Source: Legionella brunensis (GTDB taxonomy: Bacteria; Pseudomonadota; Gammaproteobacteria; Legionellales; Legionellaceae). Taken from it: a stretch of DNA of 64,000 nucleotides. The DNA is taken from positions 444,105 to 508,104 of the forward strand of contig NZ_LNXV01000029.1 of NCBI RefSeq assembly GCF_001467025.1. The letters run 5' to 3'. Positions within the stretch are counted from its first letter, which is position 1, and every line of letters begins with the position of its first letter. The position numbers were made by a program, and so were the translations under genes. The notes beneath the pieces are model-generated. The model was not told the DNA's origin. It was given only the letters and a program-made list of their open reading frames with translations, and searched no databases. Below, piece after piece: positions 18,420 through 28,053 of this stretch.

Positions 18420-19499
18420 ATGAATGATAATGACAAGCTTGCGAATATCCGCACACAAATTGATGAGATTGATAAGCAATTTTTTGATTTGCTGCGCAAG
18501 CGAGCGGTTTTAGCGGCAGAGGTTGCCAAGATAAAACAGCAACATCAATCTCCTGTCTATTATCGTCCCGAACGGGAAGCACAGATTTTGCGTTCTATTA
18601 CCGCTAATAATGACAGCCTCTTGCCTGACAGTGAGGTAGCACGCATTTTTCGCGATATTATGACAGCATGTCTTGCTCTACAGCAGCCTCTATCAATTGC
18701 CTATCTTGGTCCTGAAGGTACTTTTTCACAACAAGCAGTTGAAAAGCATTTTGGTGAAAGTGTCGATATGGTTCCTGAACTGTCCATCAAGGAAGTATTT
18801 AAGCAAGTTGAAAGTGGCAACGTCCATTACGGCGTGGTGCCTATTGAGAATAGTACGGAAGGAGTAGTCAATATCACGCTTGATAATCTTATAAATAGTG
18901 AGGTACAAATTTGTGGTGAAATTTCGCTACGCATCCGCCACCATTTAGCACGAGTTGCCCCCCAAGAGCCTTTAAACGTTATTTACGCCCATCAACAGAC
19001 ACTTGCACAATGTCAACATTGGCTCGCTGTACATTACCCCAATGTCTCATTAAAAGAAGTAGCCAGCAATGGCTTAGCGGCACAACTTGCTTTACAGGAT
19101 CCTAAATCTGCAGCCATTTGCGGCGATAAAGCTGTCGAAATTTATAAACTTCATAAATCTCATCAACACATCGAAGATTTTCCAAACAATACCACGAGAT
19201 TTATAATTTTAGGTAAACAACTCCCCGCTCCCAGTGGTTATGACAAAACATCACTTGTTATCTCTACTCCTCATGAACCAGGCAGCTTGATGCAGTTACT
19301 TGCCCCTTTCGAAAAATATAAAATCAATATGACATCGATAGAATCACGTCCCTATCGTCATAGAAACTGGAGTTATCTCTTTTTTATTGATTTTGAAGGC
19401 CATCAGTCTGAACCCCATATTCAAACAGCCTTAAGAGAATTAGCCAGCAGTTCAATTATGATGACGTTGTTGGGATCTTACCCTCAAGCTATGGGGTAA
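18420..19499 (+). CDS. pheA: Bifunctional chorismate mutase / prephenate dehydratase
   Basis: The 359-residue enzyme makes phenylpyruvate for phenylalanine synthesis. The N-terminal chorismate mutase (about 1-90) shows IRTQIDEIDKQFFDLLRKRA. The dehydratase part begins IAYLGPEGTFSQQA and carries the catalytic TTRF in the segment NNTTRFIILG. The C-terminal ACT domain (about 275-355) has the phenylalanine-sensing ESRPYRHRNWSYLFFID, so feedback inhibition by Phe is expected. GGGAG precedes the start. A short stem-loop follows. Confidence 0.95.
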   Translation: MNDNDKLANIRTQIDEIDKQFFDLLRKRAVLAAEVAKIKQQHQSPVYYRPEREAQILRSITANNDSLLPDSEVARIFRDIMTACLALQQPLSIAYLGPEGTFSQQAVEKHFGESVDMVPELSIKEVFKQVESGNVHYGVVPIENSTEGVVNITLDNLINSEVQICGEISLRIRHHLARVAPQEPLNVIYAHQQTLAQCQHWLAVHYPNVSLKEVASNGLAAQLALQDPKSAAICGDKAVEIYKLHKSHQHIEDFPNNTTRFIILGKQLPAPSGYDKTSLVISTPHEPGSLMQLLAPFEKYKINMTSIESRPYRHRNWSYLFFIDFEGHQSEPHIQTALRELASSSIMMTLLGSYPQAMG

Positions 19500-19500
19500 T

Positions 19501-19519
19501 GTCAGAAAATAATTCTGAC
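19501..19519. terminator. Short stem-loop after pheA
   Basis: A 7-bp perfect stem GTCAGAA / TTCTGAC with a 5-base loop starts directly after the pheA stop, between convergent pheA and kdsB. There is no strong T tract. Confidence 0.4.
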
Positions 19520-19553
19520 CGTTATTACATCCAACTAAAATCTTTTTGCAATC

Positions 19554-20297
19554 TCACTGAGAAACTAAATTACGCGCTGATACTAAATCCTCCTGGGTAT
19601 TAATATCCTGCAAAGGCTTTACACAAGCTTCTTCCACTTTAATTTTATAACCAGCCCATAGCACTCGAAGCTGTTCTAAAGCTTCACTGGCTTCAAGCTC
19701 ACATACTGGCCATTTCACAAAATCCAGCAAGAAATCCGCGCGATAGGCATATAAACCAATATGACGAAAGACTTGTTTAATACTTTCAGGTTTGTCGCGA
19801 TTGTTAGGAATTGCACTCCTGGAAAAATAAAGAGCGTTCTGCCAGCAATCCCGTACTACCTTGACAATATTAGGATTATGTAGCTGTTGAAAATCATCCA
19901 AAGGCCAACACAATGTCGCCATAGGTATTTGCTGCGAATCATATAAACTTTTTGCAACTTGAGAAATTAACTGTGGTGCAATAAACGGCTCATCACCTTG
20001 CACATTTACAATAATATCTTGAGAGTTAAACTCCCCCTTCGATACCACTTCTGCAATTCTATCCGTTCCCGTTTGATGAGTTATTGCCGTCATTTTTACT
20101 AACGCGCCAAAACTTTCGGCATGTTCTGCAATGATTAAATTATCCGTTGCTATCGTAACTGATTTAGGCCGGGCTTTGAGAGCTTGCTGATAAACTCGTT
20201 CAATAACAGTTAGACCATCAATCTCCATCATTAATTTACCAGGCAAACGTGCGGATTGATAACGTGCTGGAATAATTACATGAAAGTCGTGATTCAT
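19554..20297 (-). CDS. kdsB: 3-deoxy-manno-octulosonate cytidylyltransferase
   Basis: KdsB activates Kdo with CTP for lipopolysaccharide core assembly. The 247-residue protein has the nucleotide-binding N-terminus [17 protein letters not shown], the NVQGDEPFI metal-binding segment, and the [12 protein letters not shown] stretch typical of the family. Its start overlaps the stop of the Trm112-like gene (ATGA), indicating translational coupling in a kdsB-last operon. Confidence 0.96.
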   Translation of the reverse strand: MNHDFHVIIPARYQSARLPGKLMMEIDGLTVIERVYQQALKARPKSVTIATDNLIIAEHAESFGALVKMTAITHQTGTDRIAEVVSKGEFNSQDIIVNVQGDEPFIAPQLISQVAKSLYDSQQIPMATLCWPLDDFQQLHNPNIVKVVRDCWQNALYFSRSAIPNNRDKPESIKQVFRHIGLYAYRADFLLDFVKWPVCELEASEALEQLRVLWAGYKIKVEEACVKPLQDINTQEDLVSARNLVSQ

Positions 20298-20473
20298 AAT
20301 TGCTCTTTTTCCTCTAGAGGAATCAAACGTGCCTCCTGTTCTAACATCACAGGTATACCATCGCGAATCGGATAGGCTAGGCGATCAAAACTACAAATCA
20401 ACTCATTTTCTTTAAGAATTAATTTACCTTTACATAGCGGACAAACCAGAATGTCAAGTAATCGCTTATCCAC
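20294..20473 (-). CDS. Trm112 family (YcaR-like) small protein
   Basis: A 59-residue frame starts with GTG at 20471-20473. It reads [18 protein letters not shown] and ends in PLEEKEQL. The CPLC pair and the later [18 protein letters not shown] segment are the Trm112/UPF0434 signature. These small proteins are next to kdsB in many proteobacteria. It overlaps tsaB by 8 bases and kdsB by 3. The function in bacteria is uncertain; eukaryotic and archaeal relatives activate methyltransferases. Confidence 0.9.
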   Translation of the reverse strand: MDKRLLDILVCPLCKGKLILKENELICSFDRLAYPIRDGIPVMLEQEARLIPLEEKEQL

Positions 20474-21140
20474 GTGATTCTCCTTGCGTTATTTGATTAC
20501 GTACGTATACAGGCAATGCCTCCGCCGCACTGATAGCTTTTATAGTACCACTTAAAGCCAGGCGAATCATGGTTTGCGCGTGGGGATAGACCGTTGCTTT
20601 TTTAATAACCCGCTCTTGAATTGCATTGGGTAATTGTTCTAAATAGGGTTCAAAACCAACGCCTGCTATTATTAATGACGAATCCGATGGTAGCTTTAGC
20701 ATCGAAACATCTGTGACAAACTCTTCTGCTTGTCGTTGGTTTTTAGCATAGCAAGACCAATACACTTGATTCATACGCGCATCAATCAGGGTTAATACTT
20801 CCGTATTTTCCGCGGTAGTATCTTGTTGAGAAAATACTTCCTCGGCGATTGCCGCAAGGCTACTCACAGGATACAAAGGTAGATTATGAGAATATGCCAA
20901 GCCTTTGGCAATGCTACAGGCAATACGAAGGCCTGTAAAACTACCTGGCCCTCGACCATAAACCAAGGCATCAAGCTGATGCAGTTTAACATTAGCCTCT
21001 GCTAATAATTGCTCAATCATAGGCAGCAGCACTCGTGCATGCTGGCGTTGTGCGCCTTGTTCTGTGCTGCTTAGTTCACCGTTTATACTTAACGCGACGG
21101 AAGCACATTCTGTTGAAGTATCAATAGCCAACAGGTTCAT
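20466..21140 (-). CDS. tsaB: tRNA threonylcarbamoyladenosine biosynthesis protein TsaB
   Basis: TsaB is the partner of TsaD in forming t6A37 on ANN-reading tRNAs. The 224-residue protein has the ASKHA-type start [16 protein letters not shown] and the hallmark [23 protein letters not shown]. It is in a minus-strand run with yoaA upstream (20-base overlap) and the Trm112 gene downstream. It belongs to an essential pathway, so it should be intact, and it is. Confidence 0.95.
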   Translation of the reverse strand: MNLLAIDTSTECASVALSINGELSSTEQGAQRQHARVLLPMIEQLLAEANVKLHQLDALVYGRGPGSFTGLRIACSIAKGLAYSHNLPLYPVSSLAAIAEEVFSQQDTTAENTEVLTLIDARMNQVYWSCYAKNQRQAEEFVTDVSMLKLPSDSSLIIAGVGFEPYLEQLPNAIQERVIKKATVYPHAQTMIRLALSGTIKAISAAEALPVYVRNQITQGESRG

Positions 21141-23091
21141 TTTTTAAAGCCAATTCATTAATAAAATTTAGTACCGTTCGTTCTTCGCGAGTTTTCCGTA
21201 AAGATGGCAAACTGGCAAAAATAAGACGACCATACTCTCTGCTTGTCAAACGAGGATCGGCAATCATCAATACCCCACGATCACTGACATCACGAATTAA
21301 TCGCCCTACACCTTGTTTTAAAGCCAATACGGCATTGGGTAGAGATAATTCATCAAAGCCTGATAAACCACGAGATTTAAGATAGGCCATTTTCCCACGT
21401 ACTACAGGGTCTACAGGATTTGCAAACGGTAGCTTATCGATAATTACACAGGATAAAGCATCACCTTTAACATCAACACCCTCCCAAAAAGTTGCTGTCC
21501 CCAAGAGTACAGCGTTACCTAATTGGCGAAACCGTGCTAATAAAATTGGCTTGGCTTCTTCCCCTTGAATTAAAAGGGGGTAGTTTAAATTATTGGTAAG
21601 CCGTTGAGCAACTAGTTTTAATGCTTTATGGCTTGTGAATAAGAAAAAGCAACGTCCACCACAAGCATTTATTATCGGCAATGCTTTTTCCAATAACGCA
21701 TCATAATAACGAGCATCTTTAGGATCAGGTAAATTGCGTGGCAAATAAAGTAATGCTTGCTCTTGAAAATTGAAAGGACTTGCCAGGGCCAACGTTTGGG
21801 CATTAGATATGCCAAGAGGCTTAAGAAAACAATCAAATGACGAGGCCATCGTCAACGTTGCTGAGGTAAATATATAAGCGCATTGCTGTCTTGCAAGTAG
21901 TGCACTAAACGCATCCGCGATCTCAAAAGGAGTCGCTTGGAAAACCAAGCTATGCTTAAAACGCTCTAACCAGCGAATTTGAATTTTATCAGTGTTTGTA
22001 AAGCTTAATAAGCGTTTTTTTAATTCCTCTAGTCGCTTTAAGCAACGCGTGAGACCAGCGTTTCTTTCAATATCGGCCTCTTTTAAACATATCAGTAAAG
22101 CATCAACCAACTCTAACAACTCTTCCCATGCACTATTGAACGCTTTATTCCGTACTAATGCATCCCAAGCAATGCGTTCCTCATAAGCAGGGAGCGCTAA
22201 AAATAATTGATCAGAAATCCTATCAGCGCGTAAGCTTAATTCTTTCAACGGCTGATTTGCCAAATCAAGAATGGGCCACTCCCGTAATAAATCATCAATT
22301 AAATCCCTAATTTGGCGTGTGCCAATTCGCTCACCATTAAAGTTGGCAGCAATTTCAGCAAGTTGATGTGCCTCATCAAACACTACGGCATCCATATCAG
22401 GTAATAACTCACCAAAACCATCCTCCTTCAGACGTGAGTCAGCAAAAAATAAATGATGATTAATGACTACAATATCAGCTTCCAAAGCTCGCTTTCTGGC
22501 TTTCACTAAAAAACAAGTCTCATAATGTTCACATTCACTACCAAGACAATTTTCAGTGGTTGAGGTTACAAAGGGCCAAACGGTAGAATCTTCATGAATC
22601 TCTGGTAATTCAGAACGCTCACCCTCTTTAAGCTGAGGCAGTTTTTCGCGTATGTGGAGAAGCTCATGCACTGATTGGGGATTCATGAAGCGACCTTCTT
22701 CAGCATGTAAGTCGATACGATAACGGCAAAGATAATTGGCTCTTCCTTTTAGATTTTGCATCCGTACTGAAAGGCCAAGTGCACGAATTAGCATAGGTAA
22801 ATCTTTTTGAAAAAGTTGATCTTGCAGGGTTTTCGTTGCTGTCGAAATCAGTGTTTTTTTATTGCTCAACAGGCAAGGGATAAGATAGGCGAAAGTTTTA
22901 CCAGTTCCTGTTCCTGCTTCTGCAACCAGGATAGTTTTTTCAGCAATCGCTTTTGCAATTGCCGTTGATAAAGTAATTTGTGGCGCACGTGCTATAAAAC
23001 CTGGAATAGCTGTAGCGAGTCGTCCATTTTCCCCTAGCACGCGCTGACAATGAGCAATAGCATCATCAGCAAGCGTGTTTATTCCTTCCAC
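21121..23091 (-). CDS. yoaA: DinG/YoaA-type ATP-dependent DNA helicase
   Basis: This 656-residue superfamily 2, XPD-like helicase has Walker [11 protein letters not shown], the DEAH box VFDEAHQL and the late motif QGVGRLIRD. Four cysteines (ANYLC, then [13 protein letters not shown]) form the 4Fe-4S domain site. Such helicases unwind forked or chain-terminated DNA during repair. Lack of an N-terminal nuclease and the length fit YoaA better than DinG. It overlaps fdxA by 13 bases and tsaB by 20. Confidence 0.92.
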   Translation of the reverse strand: MEGINTLADDAIAHCQRVLGENGRLATAIPGFIARAPQITLSTAIAKAIAEKTILVAEAGTGTGKTFAYLIPCLLSNKKTLISTATKTLQDQLFQKDLPMLIRALGLSVRMQNLKGRANYLCRYRIDLHAEEGRFMNPQSVHELLHIREKLPQLKEGERSELPEIHEDSTVWPFVTSTTENCLGSECEHYETCFLVKARKRALEADIVVINHHLFFADSRLKEDGFGELLPDMDAVVFDEAHQLAEIAANFNGERIGTRQIRDLIDDLLREWPILDLANQPLKELSLRADRISDQLFLALPAYEERIAWDALVRNKAFNSAWEELLELVDALLICLKEADIERNAGLTRCLKRLEELKKRLLSFTNTDKIQIRWLERFKHSLVFQATPFEIADAFSALLARQQCAYIFTSATLTMASSFDCFLKPLGISNAQTLALASPFNFQEQALLYLPRNLPDPKDARYYDALLEKALPIINACGGRCFFLFTSHKALKLVAQRLTNNLNYPLLIQGEEAKPILLARFRQLGNAVLLGTATFWEGVDVKGDALSCVIIDKLPFANPVDPVVRGKMAYLKSRGLSGFDELSLPNAVLALKQGVGRLIRDVSDRGVLMIADPRLTSREYGRLIFASLPSLRKTREERTVLNFINELALKNEPVGY

Positions 23092-23414
23092 TCTTTTTCA
23101 AGATATTGTAGTTTATCTTCGACGCCTTCCCAAGACTTTGCATCATCTGGAGCATCTTTCTTCGCGGTAATATTCGGCCAAGTTTTTGCTAACTCAGCAT
23201 TAAGCGCTTGAAATTGCTTTTGCTCGTCAGAAAGATCATCCTCAGAAACAATGGCTTGCACTGGGCACTCTGGCTCACATAAGGCACAATCAATACATTC
23301 GTCAGGGTGGATGACTAAAAAGTTAGGACCTTCATAAAAGCAATCCACAGGACAAACTTCTACACAATCCGTATATTTACATTTGATGCAGTTTTCTGTA
23401 ACAACAAAGGTCAT
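23079..23414 (-). CDS. fdxA: 7Fe ferredoxin FdxA
   Basis: The 111-residue protein has the N-terminal ferredoxin module of the Azotobacter FdI type. One Cys set lies in [16 protein letters not shown] and the second in [14 protein letters not shown], for 3Fe-4S and 4Fe-4S clusters, followed by a helical C-terminal extension. It carries electrons in the cytosol; the partner is unknown. Its overlap with the Fe-S helicase yoaA suggests a shared transcript. Downstream of its start, on the far side, lies the first copy of a duplicated segment. Confidence 0.93.
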   Translation of the reverse strand: MTFVVTENCIKCKYTDCVEVCPVDCFYEGPNFLVIHPDECIDCALCEPECPVQAIVSEDDLSDEQKQFQALNAELAKTWPNITAKKDAPDDAKSWEGVEDKLQYLEKEWKE

Positions 23415-23422
23415 AGTAGCCC

Positions 23423-23515
23423 ATTCAATTTATCTCAATAATGAGTCTATTAAACCATAAACCCCCTTCCTCCGGCTAGTTTCTTGATGAATCTTCCGCA
23501 GACTTTTTAGCGAAT
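23423..23515. repeat. Duplicated segment A, copy 1
   Basis: About 93 bases starting ATTCAATTTAT closely match 25587-25680. Shared blocks include CTATTAAACCATAAAC, GCTAGTTT and TTCTTGATGAATCTTCC, with scattered substitutions and small indels. It lies between fdxA and the unknown gene at 23539. Confidence 0.8.
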
Positions 23516-23538
23516 TCCCAATATACTCTTTGCTTACA

Positions 23539-24579
23539 TTAAAGCAGCAGTTCATCTTTAGAATTGCGATTTAACGTACCTTCATCCATAGCTGCCGCAT
23601 AAATCCTGCTGGGTAAACCGCTAAAAATGCGAATATTTTTTTCCTTGTAGTCTGAGGTTCCATAAGGACCAATATTCCTATTTATTAGCCAATAGATTAC
23701 AAAACAGATTTTATGAACAATGTAATTTTTTACCTTTTCCCACATCGACTCACCAAACACTGAAGCATATTCTGTTTGGAACCAAGAATAGGAATCGCTG
23801 TCCTTTTTATCGCGGTTATAAGTTTGCCTGCTTCCCTCGAAAATAATGTTACGATCACCAAAAAGAAATTCCGGTATGAGTTTACCCTGTGTTGAATGTG
23901 CAGGAGTAATGGAGAGATGACTACATTCATGCGAGCGGTCTCGAGCCTTTAAGTTTTTTTGAAAGAATTGTTTTAACTCACCACCATCCTGCACTGCAAA
24001 CATGCCTCCTTTAAAATAGTGAGCAATATCTTTTTCATTAGGCTTAAATTGCAAGAAAATATTTAAAACCAGTAACTCTTCAAGATTAAGATGCTCCCAA
24101 GCTTTCATTACTTTTTGATGCAAATTAACTTCTTTATGCAATGCACGATTTAATGTCTCAGTCACAATGGGATACAGTACTAAAGCCTTGTGCTTTTCAC
24201 TGGGACATTCTTTAAGCAAGCTATTGCATAAAGCAATTAGTTCTCTGTCCTCGCTCGCAAGAATTTTTTGATAAACCGCAAGCGTAATAAATTGATGACG
24301 TCCGTTAATCATTTCGTTTTGCAAGAATGCTTTCACAAAAGCAATTTTCTGCTGCGCCAATAAAACCCCCAATAAAAAACCAGGTTCGGGTTGCAGCTCT
24401 CGATTTTGAGCCGGCTCATCCCCATAGCGGTTAATCAATGAAACAAATGATTCATCGAGACTCGTTGCTGTTAATTTGTCACGGAGGTGATGATTAATGG
24501 AGATAGTTCTTTTGAAGAAAAAGGACATAGCCACCCCGCATGAAAGGAGCATACATACTGCAGCTATCGTCATTCTCAT
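23539..24579 (-). CDS. Hypothetical exported or membrane-anchored protein
   Basis: The start is ATG 24577-24579 (MRMTIAAVCMLLSCGVAMSFFF, 346 residues); the codon before it is TTG. The N-terminus is a signal or anchor sequence, and LLSC could serve as a lipobox. The rest is soluble and helical, without a motif I recognise. A hydrophobic run (IVHKICFVIYWLINR) occurs near 290. It starts 9 bases after the GST stop and is probably co-transcribed. A decayed copy of its first bases occurs near 26560-26610, showing that the locus was once duplicated. Confidence 0.7.
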   Translation of the reverse strand: MRMTIAAVCMLLSCGVAMSFFFKRTISINHHLRDKLTATSLDESFVSLINRYGDEPAQNRELQPEPGFLLGVLLAQQKIAFVKAFLQNEMINGRHQFITLAVYQKILASEDRELIALCNSLLKECPSEKHKALVLYPIVTETLNRALHKEVNLHQKVMKAWEHLNLEELLVLNIFLQFKPNEKDIAHYFKGGMFAVQDGGELKQFFQKNLKARDRSHECSHLSITPAHSTQGKLIPEFLFGDRNIIFEGSRQTYNRDKKDSDSYSWFQTEYASVFGESMWEKVKNYIVHKICFVIYWLINRNIGPYGTSDYKEKNIRIFSGLPSRIYAAAMDEGTLNRNSKDELLL

Positions 24580-24666
24580 CAAGGTTCTTTAATCAAAAAT
24601 CAATCTTGGTCCAACAGGAACAATCTGCGTTGGATTAATATTTTTATGACTAAAATAGTAATGTTG
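24542..24666. repeat. Duplicated segment B, copy 1 (unknown gene / GST junction)
   Basis: This stretch spans the 5' end of the unknown gene and the 3' end of the GST gene. It matches 26555-26683 over its whole length, including AAGGAGCATAC, CATCAAGGTTCTTTAATCAA and TTTTATGACTAAAATAG. Copy 1 is functional coding DNA; copy 2 is decayed. Confidence 0.85.
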
Positions 24667-25524
24667 TTTGATGTGTAAAAAATTCACTGTGTCACGCACA
24701 CCAGGATGGTGATAGAGTTTTTTTAGATAGGATTGTAGAGCTTGATAATCAGCAATTCTTTGCTGGTTCGTCTTGAAATGACCATAGTAAACAGCATCAA
24801 ACCGAATAAGCGTCGTAAACAAACGCCAATCTGCCTCGGTTAATATATTACCCACTAGATACTCATGATTACTCAGATGAAGCTCTAACTCATCAAGTGT
24901 CGTGAACAAGTCACTATATGCGCTTTCATAGGCTTCTTGCGTTGTTGCAAAACCACATTTATAAACACCATTATTCACCGTGTTGTAAATTTTATCATTG
25001 ATAGCATCAATTTCGGCACGCAAAGGCTCTGGATAAAAATCTTGTTTATCTCCCGTTAAATGATTAAAGGCATGATTAAACAGGCGGATAATTTCAGCAG
25101 ATTCATTATTAACGATTGTTTTTTCCTTCTTATCCCATAAAATTGGAACGGTAACCCTCCCAGTGTATTGATTATCGGCTTTGGTATAAATTTCATATAA
25201 ATAATTTAAGCCATAGAGGTTGTCTCCAGTAGCACCCATTCCTACTTTAAATTCCCATCCATTTTCCAGCATATGTGGATGCACAATAGAGATATCAATG
25301 TGATGTTCTAGTTTTTTGAGCTTTCTAAAGATTAGAGTACGATGGGCCCATGGGCATGCTAGAGAAACATATAAATGATAGCGTCCTTTTTCAGCAGGAA
25401 ACTGGGCATTCGCATCACTTTTAATGACATTCCGAAATTGCGTAGGCTCTCGCTTAAACGCACCTCCTGTTTTGGAAGTGTCATACCATTTATCATGCCA
25501 ATTTCCATCAATTAATAAGCCCAT
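24589..25524 (-). CDS. Glutathionyl-hydroquinone reductase (omega-like GST)
   Basis: The 311-residue protein has the YqjG/PcpF signature SLACPWAHRTLI with the active-site Cys at 57, the VPILWDKKEKTIVNNESAEIIR glutathione-binding region and the helical C-terminal GST domain with EADWRLFTTLIRFD. Such enzymes reduce glutathionyl-hydroquinones with release of GSSG and protect against quinone stress. GGAGAAAG precedes the start. The unknown exported-protein gene follows after 9 bases. Confidence 0.93.
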   Translation of the reverse strand: MGLLIDGNWHDKWYDTSKTGGAFKREPTQFRNVIKSDANAQFPAEKGRYHLYVSLACPWAHRTLIFRKLKKLEHHIDISIVHPHMLENGWEFKVGMGATGDNLYGLNYLYEIYTKADNQYTGRVTVPILWDKKEKTIVNNESAEIIRLFNHAFNHLTGDKQDFYPEPLRAEIDAINDKIYNTVNNGVYKCGFATTQEAYESAYSDLFTTLDELELHLSNHEYLVGNILTEADWRLFTTLIRFDAVYYGHFKTNQQRIADYQALQSYLKKLYHHPGVRDTVNFLHIKQHYYFSHKNINPTQIVPVGPRLIFD

Positions 25525-25586
25525 TATCTTTCTCCATCAACGTTTTCGTTGTAGCAATGATCCTTCGATACTAGGGTCTATTTACA

Positions 25587-25680
25587 ATTCAATTTATTCA
25601 AAATAATCGTCTATTAAACCATAAACTCCCTTCTTCCAGCTAGTTTTCTTGATGAATCTTCCCGAGGGCTTTTTAGCAAA
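25587..25680. repeat. Duplicated segment A, copy 2
   Basis: Degenerate second copy of the 23423-23515 segment, in the same orientation, 2164 bases away. It lies just beyond the stop of the MazF-like gene and upstream of the GST gene. Confidence 0.8.
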
Positions 25681-25715
25681 TAGTTTGAAATAACCATCAC
25701 AATACCTTTTATATT

Positions 25716-26057
25716 TTAAGGTATGTCTAAGTGCAGTTGTAATGCATCATTTATTTTCAACATAACATCATTCATAACAACACCTACTGGGATAGATTTA
25801 GAAATCCTCAATTTAGATATAGTTCTGATTTGATGACATTGAGCTTTAGAGTCTTTATTAAGACCAGTGTCTTTTCTCTTCAATAACACTTCGAAGGGAT
25901 ATACCTTTTTAACATTTGAAGTAATTGGAACTATTGTGACTGTGGCTGCTACATTATTGTTGGCATTATTACTAACAATTAAAACAGGTCTCTTTTTTTG
26001 AGTTTCCTCCCCGATAGCAGGATCTAAATTAGCGAAATATATCTCACCACGCTTCAT
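25716..26057 (-). CDS. MazF/PemK-type endoribonuclease toxin
   Basis: The start is the ATG at 26055-26057 (MKRGEIYFANLDPAIGEETQKKRPVLIVSNN, 113 residues); a second ATG at 26072 would add five residues. The N-terminus is the classic MazF sequence with GEIY and KRPVLIVSN. VTIVPITSN and the late LNKDSKAQCHQIRTISKLRI segment also fit. MazF toxins cut mRNA at short sequences. The gene overlaps the antitoxin by 14 bases. The pair lies inside the duplicated patch, where a second copy of the unknown gene would be expected. Confidence 0.93.
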   Translation of the reverse strand: MKRGEIYFANLDPAIGEETQKKRPVLIVSNNANNNVAATVTIVPITSNVKKVYPFEVLLKRKDTGLNKDSKAQCHQIRTISKLRISKSIPVGVVMNDVMLKINDALQLHLDIP

Positions 26058-26271
26058 TATCTTCAATTCCATCTAAATTTGTATTTTCAAAATCATGATT
26101 AATTTCTTGATTTGCTTCCCTATAACAGCGCTCTAATTCTCTTTGTTGTAGTAAATATAGTGCTTCTTTAATTACTTCAGATCGATTTTTAATTTGATGG
26201 TCTACTAAGTAATGTTCAATAAATTCACATTGCTGTTTTGGCAATGAAATAGATAGTTTTTGTGATTGCAT
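26044..26271 (-). CDS. Ribbon-helix-helix antitoxin
   Basis: The start is ATG 26269-26271 (MQSQKLSISLPKQQCEFIEHYL, 75 residues). The beta strand KLSISLP followed by two helices with NRSEVIKEAL is the RHH DNA-binding fold; the acidic C-terminus (NLDGIEDNEAW) would wrap the toxin. It should repress its own operon. The only candidate ribosome-binding sequence is a run of nine G two bases before the ATG, preceded by nine T, an unusual arrangement that may vary in length by slippage. Confidence 0.9.
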   Translation of the reverse strand: MQSQKLSISLPKQQCEFIEHYLVDHQIKNRSEVIKEALYLLQQRELERCYREANQEINHDFENTNLDGIEDNEAW

Positions 26272-26272
26272 A

Positions 26273-26290
26273 CCCCCCCCCAAAAAAAAA
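26273..26290 (-). repeat. T9G9 homopolymer tract at antitoxin start
   Basis: On the coding strand nine T are followed directly by nine G, ending two bases before the antitoxin ATG. Such tracts change length during replication and would alter ribosome-binding-site spacing or strength. Confidence 0.85.
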
Positions 26291-26554
26291 GTAACACTAA
26301 ATTTGCTACTAATAGTAGTATAAAAGTTAGGAAAATAAAAGCAAACAACAGGGGTTTTCTATATCAGGTAGTTTTAAAGGTTATATTTATAACTCCCTGA
26401 CTACATCGTGTTCTGATTATTAGAGTTATTTATCATAGGTCTTCATACACTATGCTTATTTATCTCAGTTTTTAATAAGCACTAAAAGCTTTAAATTAAA
26501 CTCATTTCCCTCCCCCAACCCTCTCCCGCGAAAGAAAACTTCGAGGACGTTGCC

Positions 26555-26683
26555 TAAAAGGAGCATACGTATTGCGGTTATCATCACCCTCATCAAGGTT
26601 CTTTAATCAAAAGCCAATCTTAGCCTGGCCCAACAGGGTACAATCTGTGCTGTATTAATACTTTTATGACTAAAATAGCAATG
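26555..26683 (-). pseudogene. Remnant of GST 3' end / unknown gene 5' end (segment B, copy 2)
   Basis: The minus strand here still encodes a recognisable GST tail (FSHKSINTAQIVPC, compare FSHKNINPTQIVPV in the intact gene) ending in FD and a stop. Small indels break the frame in the middle, and the beginning of the unknown gene follows. The rest of both genes is missing. Together with segment A copy 2 it marks the ends of a lost second copy. The surrounding gap 26291-26740 holds nothing else that I can identify. Confidence 0.75.
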
Positions 26684-26740
26684 CAAAACAGAGCCTGATG
26701 GTCCTCAAATAAAATTACCAAACCTAGGACGTGCCCTCAA

Positions 26741-28030
26741 CTACACCAATAAAAAACGAAAGTTTTTTTGAATTTCGGTAAGGCTAAATTTATTTAGAAA
26801 TAAGGAGAAGCTCATCCATGCACTGAGTGCTGCCAGATCTTGAAACGGTGGTGGCAAATAAACAGGCGGAGCTAAGAGACCACGTTCTTTTAATTCACCA
26901 AGAAGAGGTAAGTCATCAAGAACCAACTTACCTGTAAAAAGTAGCGGTATAGAATCAATCCGGCGCTGGCTAATAGCAAACCGCATGTAATTGTATATCA
27001 GCAAAAATCCTTTGGCATAAGCCAAGTCTTTCGTAAAAGGCCCCCCTTCCGGAGTACTACCACGAAATACGCGCACAGTGTGATTATAACTGTCGTCTTC
27101 AGTCAAACCACATTCGATAAAATATCGATAAATATCAATAAAATTTGCACCCTGTCTTACTTTATCCAAAGCAATGACACGATTAGTAATTTTACGAACA
27201 CGAGCAGGATAAGATGAGAAGGTTACAATTTCTGTAATTACCGCAAGCCCCTCTTGAATTACGCTGCTTGAAGGAGAACCTTTTGAGAGAAAGAAACAAT
27301 AAGGTTGCGTGGCGCCATTAAGTGTTGTCCCCACATGAACCCAACCCTCATGAACTTCAAGATACTTAAGATCGCGATCACTAAACATAGCTTGTTGGCT
27401 TAGTTTAATAGAATCAGCTCCAGCCGAAGCATCAGCGACCATATCATCACTGACCATCACAGTGACTTTACCCGGATGCTGAACAAAAAATTGACTAAGT
27501 CGCTCCTGTAACAACTCTTGTGCCTTTTGAGGGGTATGGCGTTTGACATCTGCTTCTGACTTCAGTTGTACTTCAAGCGCTGTTAGTACATCAAACAAAA
27601 GCGTCCCTAACTCAGACAATCGTGGCCCACCTGAATAAAAAGCATCATTTGGGCTTCCATAAAGCTCCATGGCCAACTCGCAAAAAGCAGGTGTTCCGCG
27701 TACATCTAACATTTGGACAGCGCGAGCATACTCTTCACATTGCCGTTTAATTAAACGAGTAACTGGGGAGTATTGCCCAAGCTGATTTTGCGCATCACGC
27801 AAAATTAAACGAAACTCATCCTGTTTTTCAGCAGCATCAAACGGCAAAGGTTTTTCGAGATAATAATCTCTGTCTATTTTAGGTAAACTTTGTCCCTTTT
27901 TTGCCAAAAAATCCTGCTTTACGGAATCATCCCATTTAATACTATCCAAGATACGTATCGTTCGTTGTGCCTCAACCAAGCGCGTGGATAGTTCCTGGAT
28001 AACTATTAACTCGTCTGATTCTGTCGCCAT
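26741..28030 (-). CDS. QEGLA-motif / MATCAP-like metallopeptidase (DUF1704)
   Basis: The 429-residue protein has the zinc-site pair of the DUF1704 family: HEGWVH near the middle (…LEVHEGWVHVGT) and, after the linker, SVIQEGLAV, the source of the name QEGLA. Eukaryotic relatives are tubulin tyrosine carboxypeptidases (MATCAP); bacterial ones are annotated as flavohemoglobin-expression modulators. It should be a zinc carboxypeptidase; the substrate is unknown. AAAGGG precedes the ATG. It follows dapA and the BamC-like gene on the same strand with 23 bases to the latter, so one transcript is likely. Confidence 0.85.
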   Translation of the reverse strand: MATESDELIVIQELSTRLVEAQRTIRILDSIKWDDSVKQDFLAKKGQSLPKIDRDYYLEKPLPFDAAEKQDEFRLILRDAQNQLGQYSPVTRLIKRQCEEYARAVQMLDVRGTPAFCELAMELYGSPNDAFYSGGPRLSELGTLLFDVLTALEVQLKSEADVKRHTPQKAQELLQERLSQFFVQHPGKVTVMVSDDMVADASAGADSIKLSQQAMFSDRDLKYLEVHEGWVHVGTTLNGATQPYCFFLSKGSPSSSVIQEGLAVITEIVTFSSYPARVRKITNRVIALDKVRQGANFIDIYRYFIECGLTEDDSYNHTVRVFRGSTPEGGPFTKDLAYAKGFLLIYNYMRFAISQRRIDSIPLLFTGKLVLDDLPLLGELKERGLLAPPVYLPPPFQDLAALSAWMSFSLFLNKFSLTEIQKNFRFLLV

Positions 28031-28053
28031 AAGTCAACCCTTTACTTTAAAAA

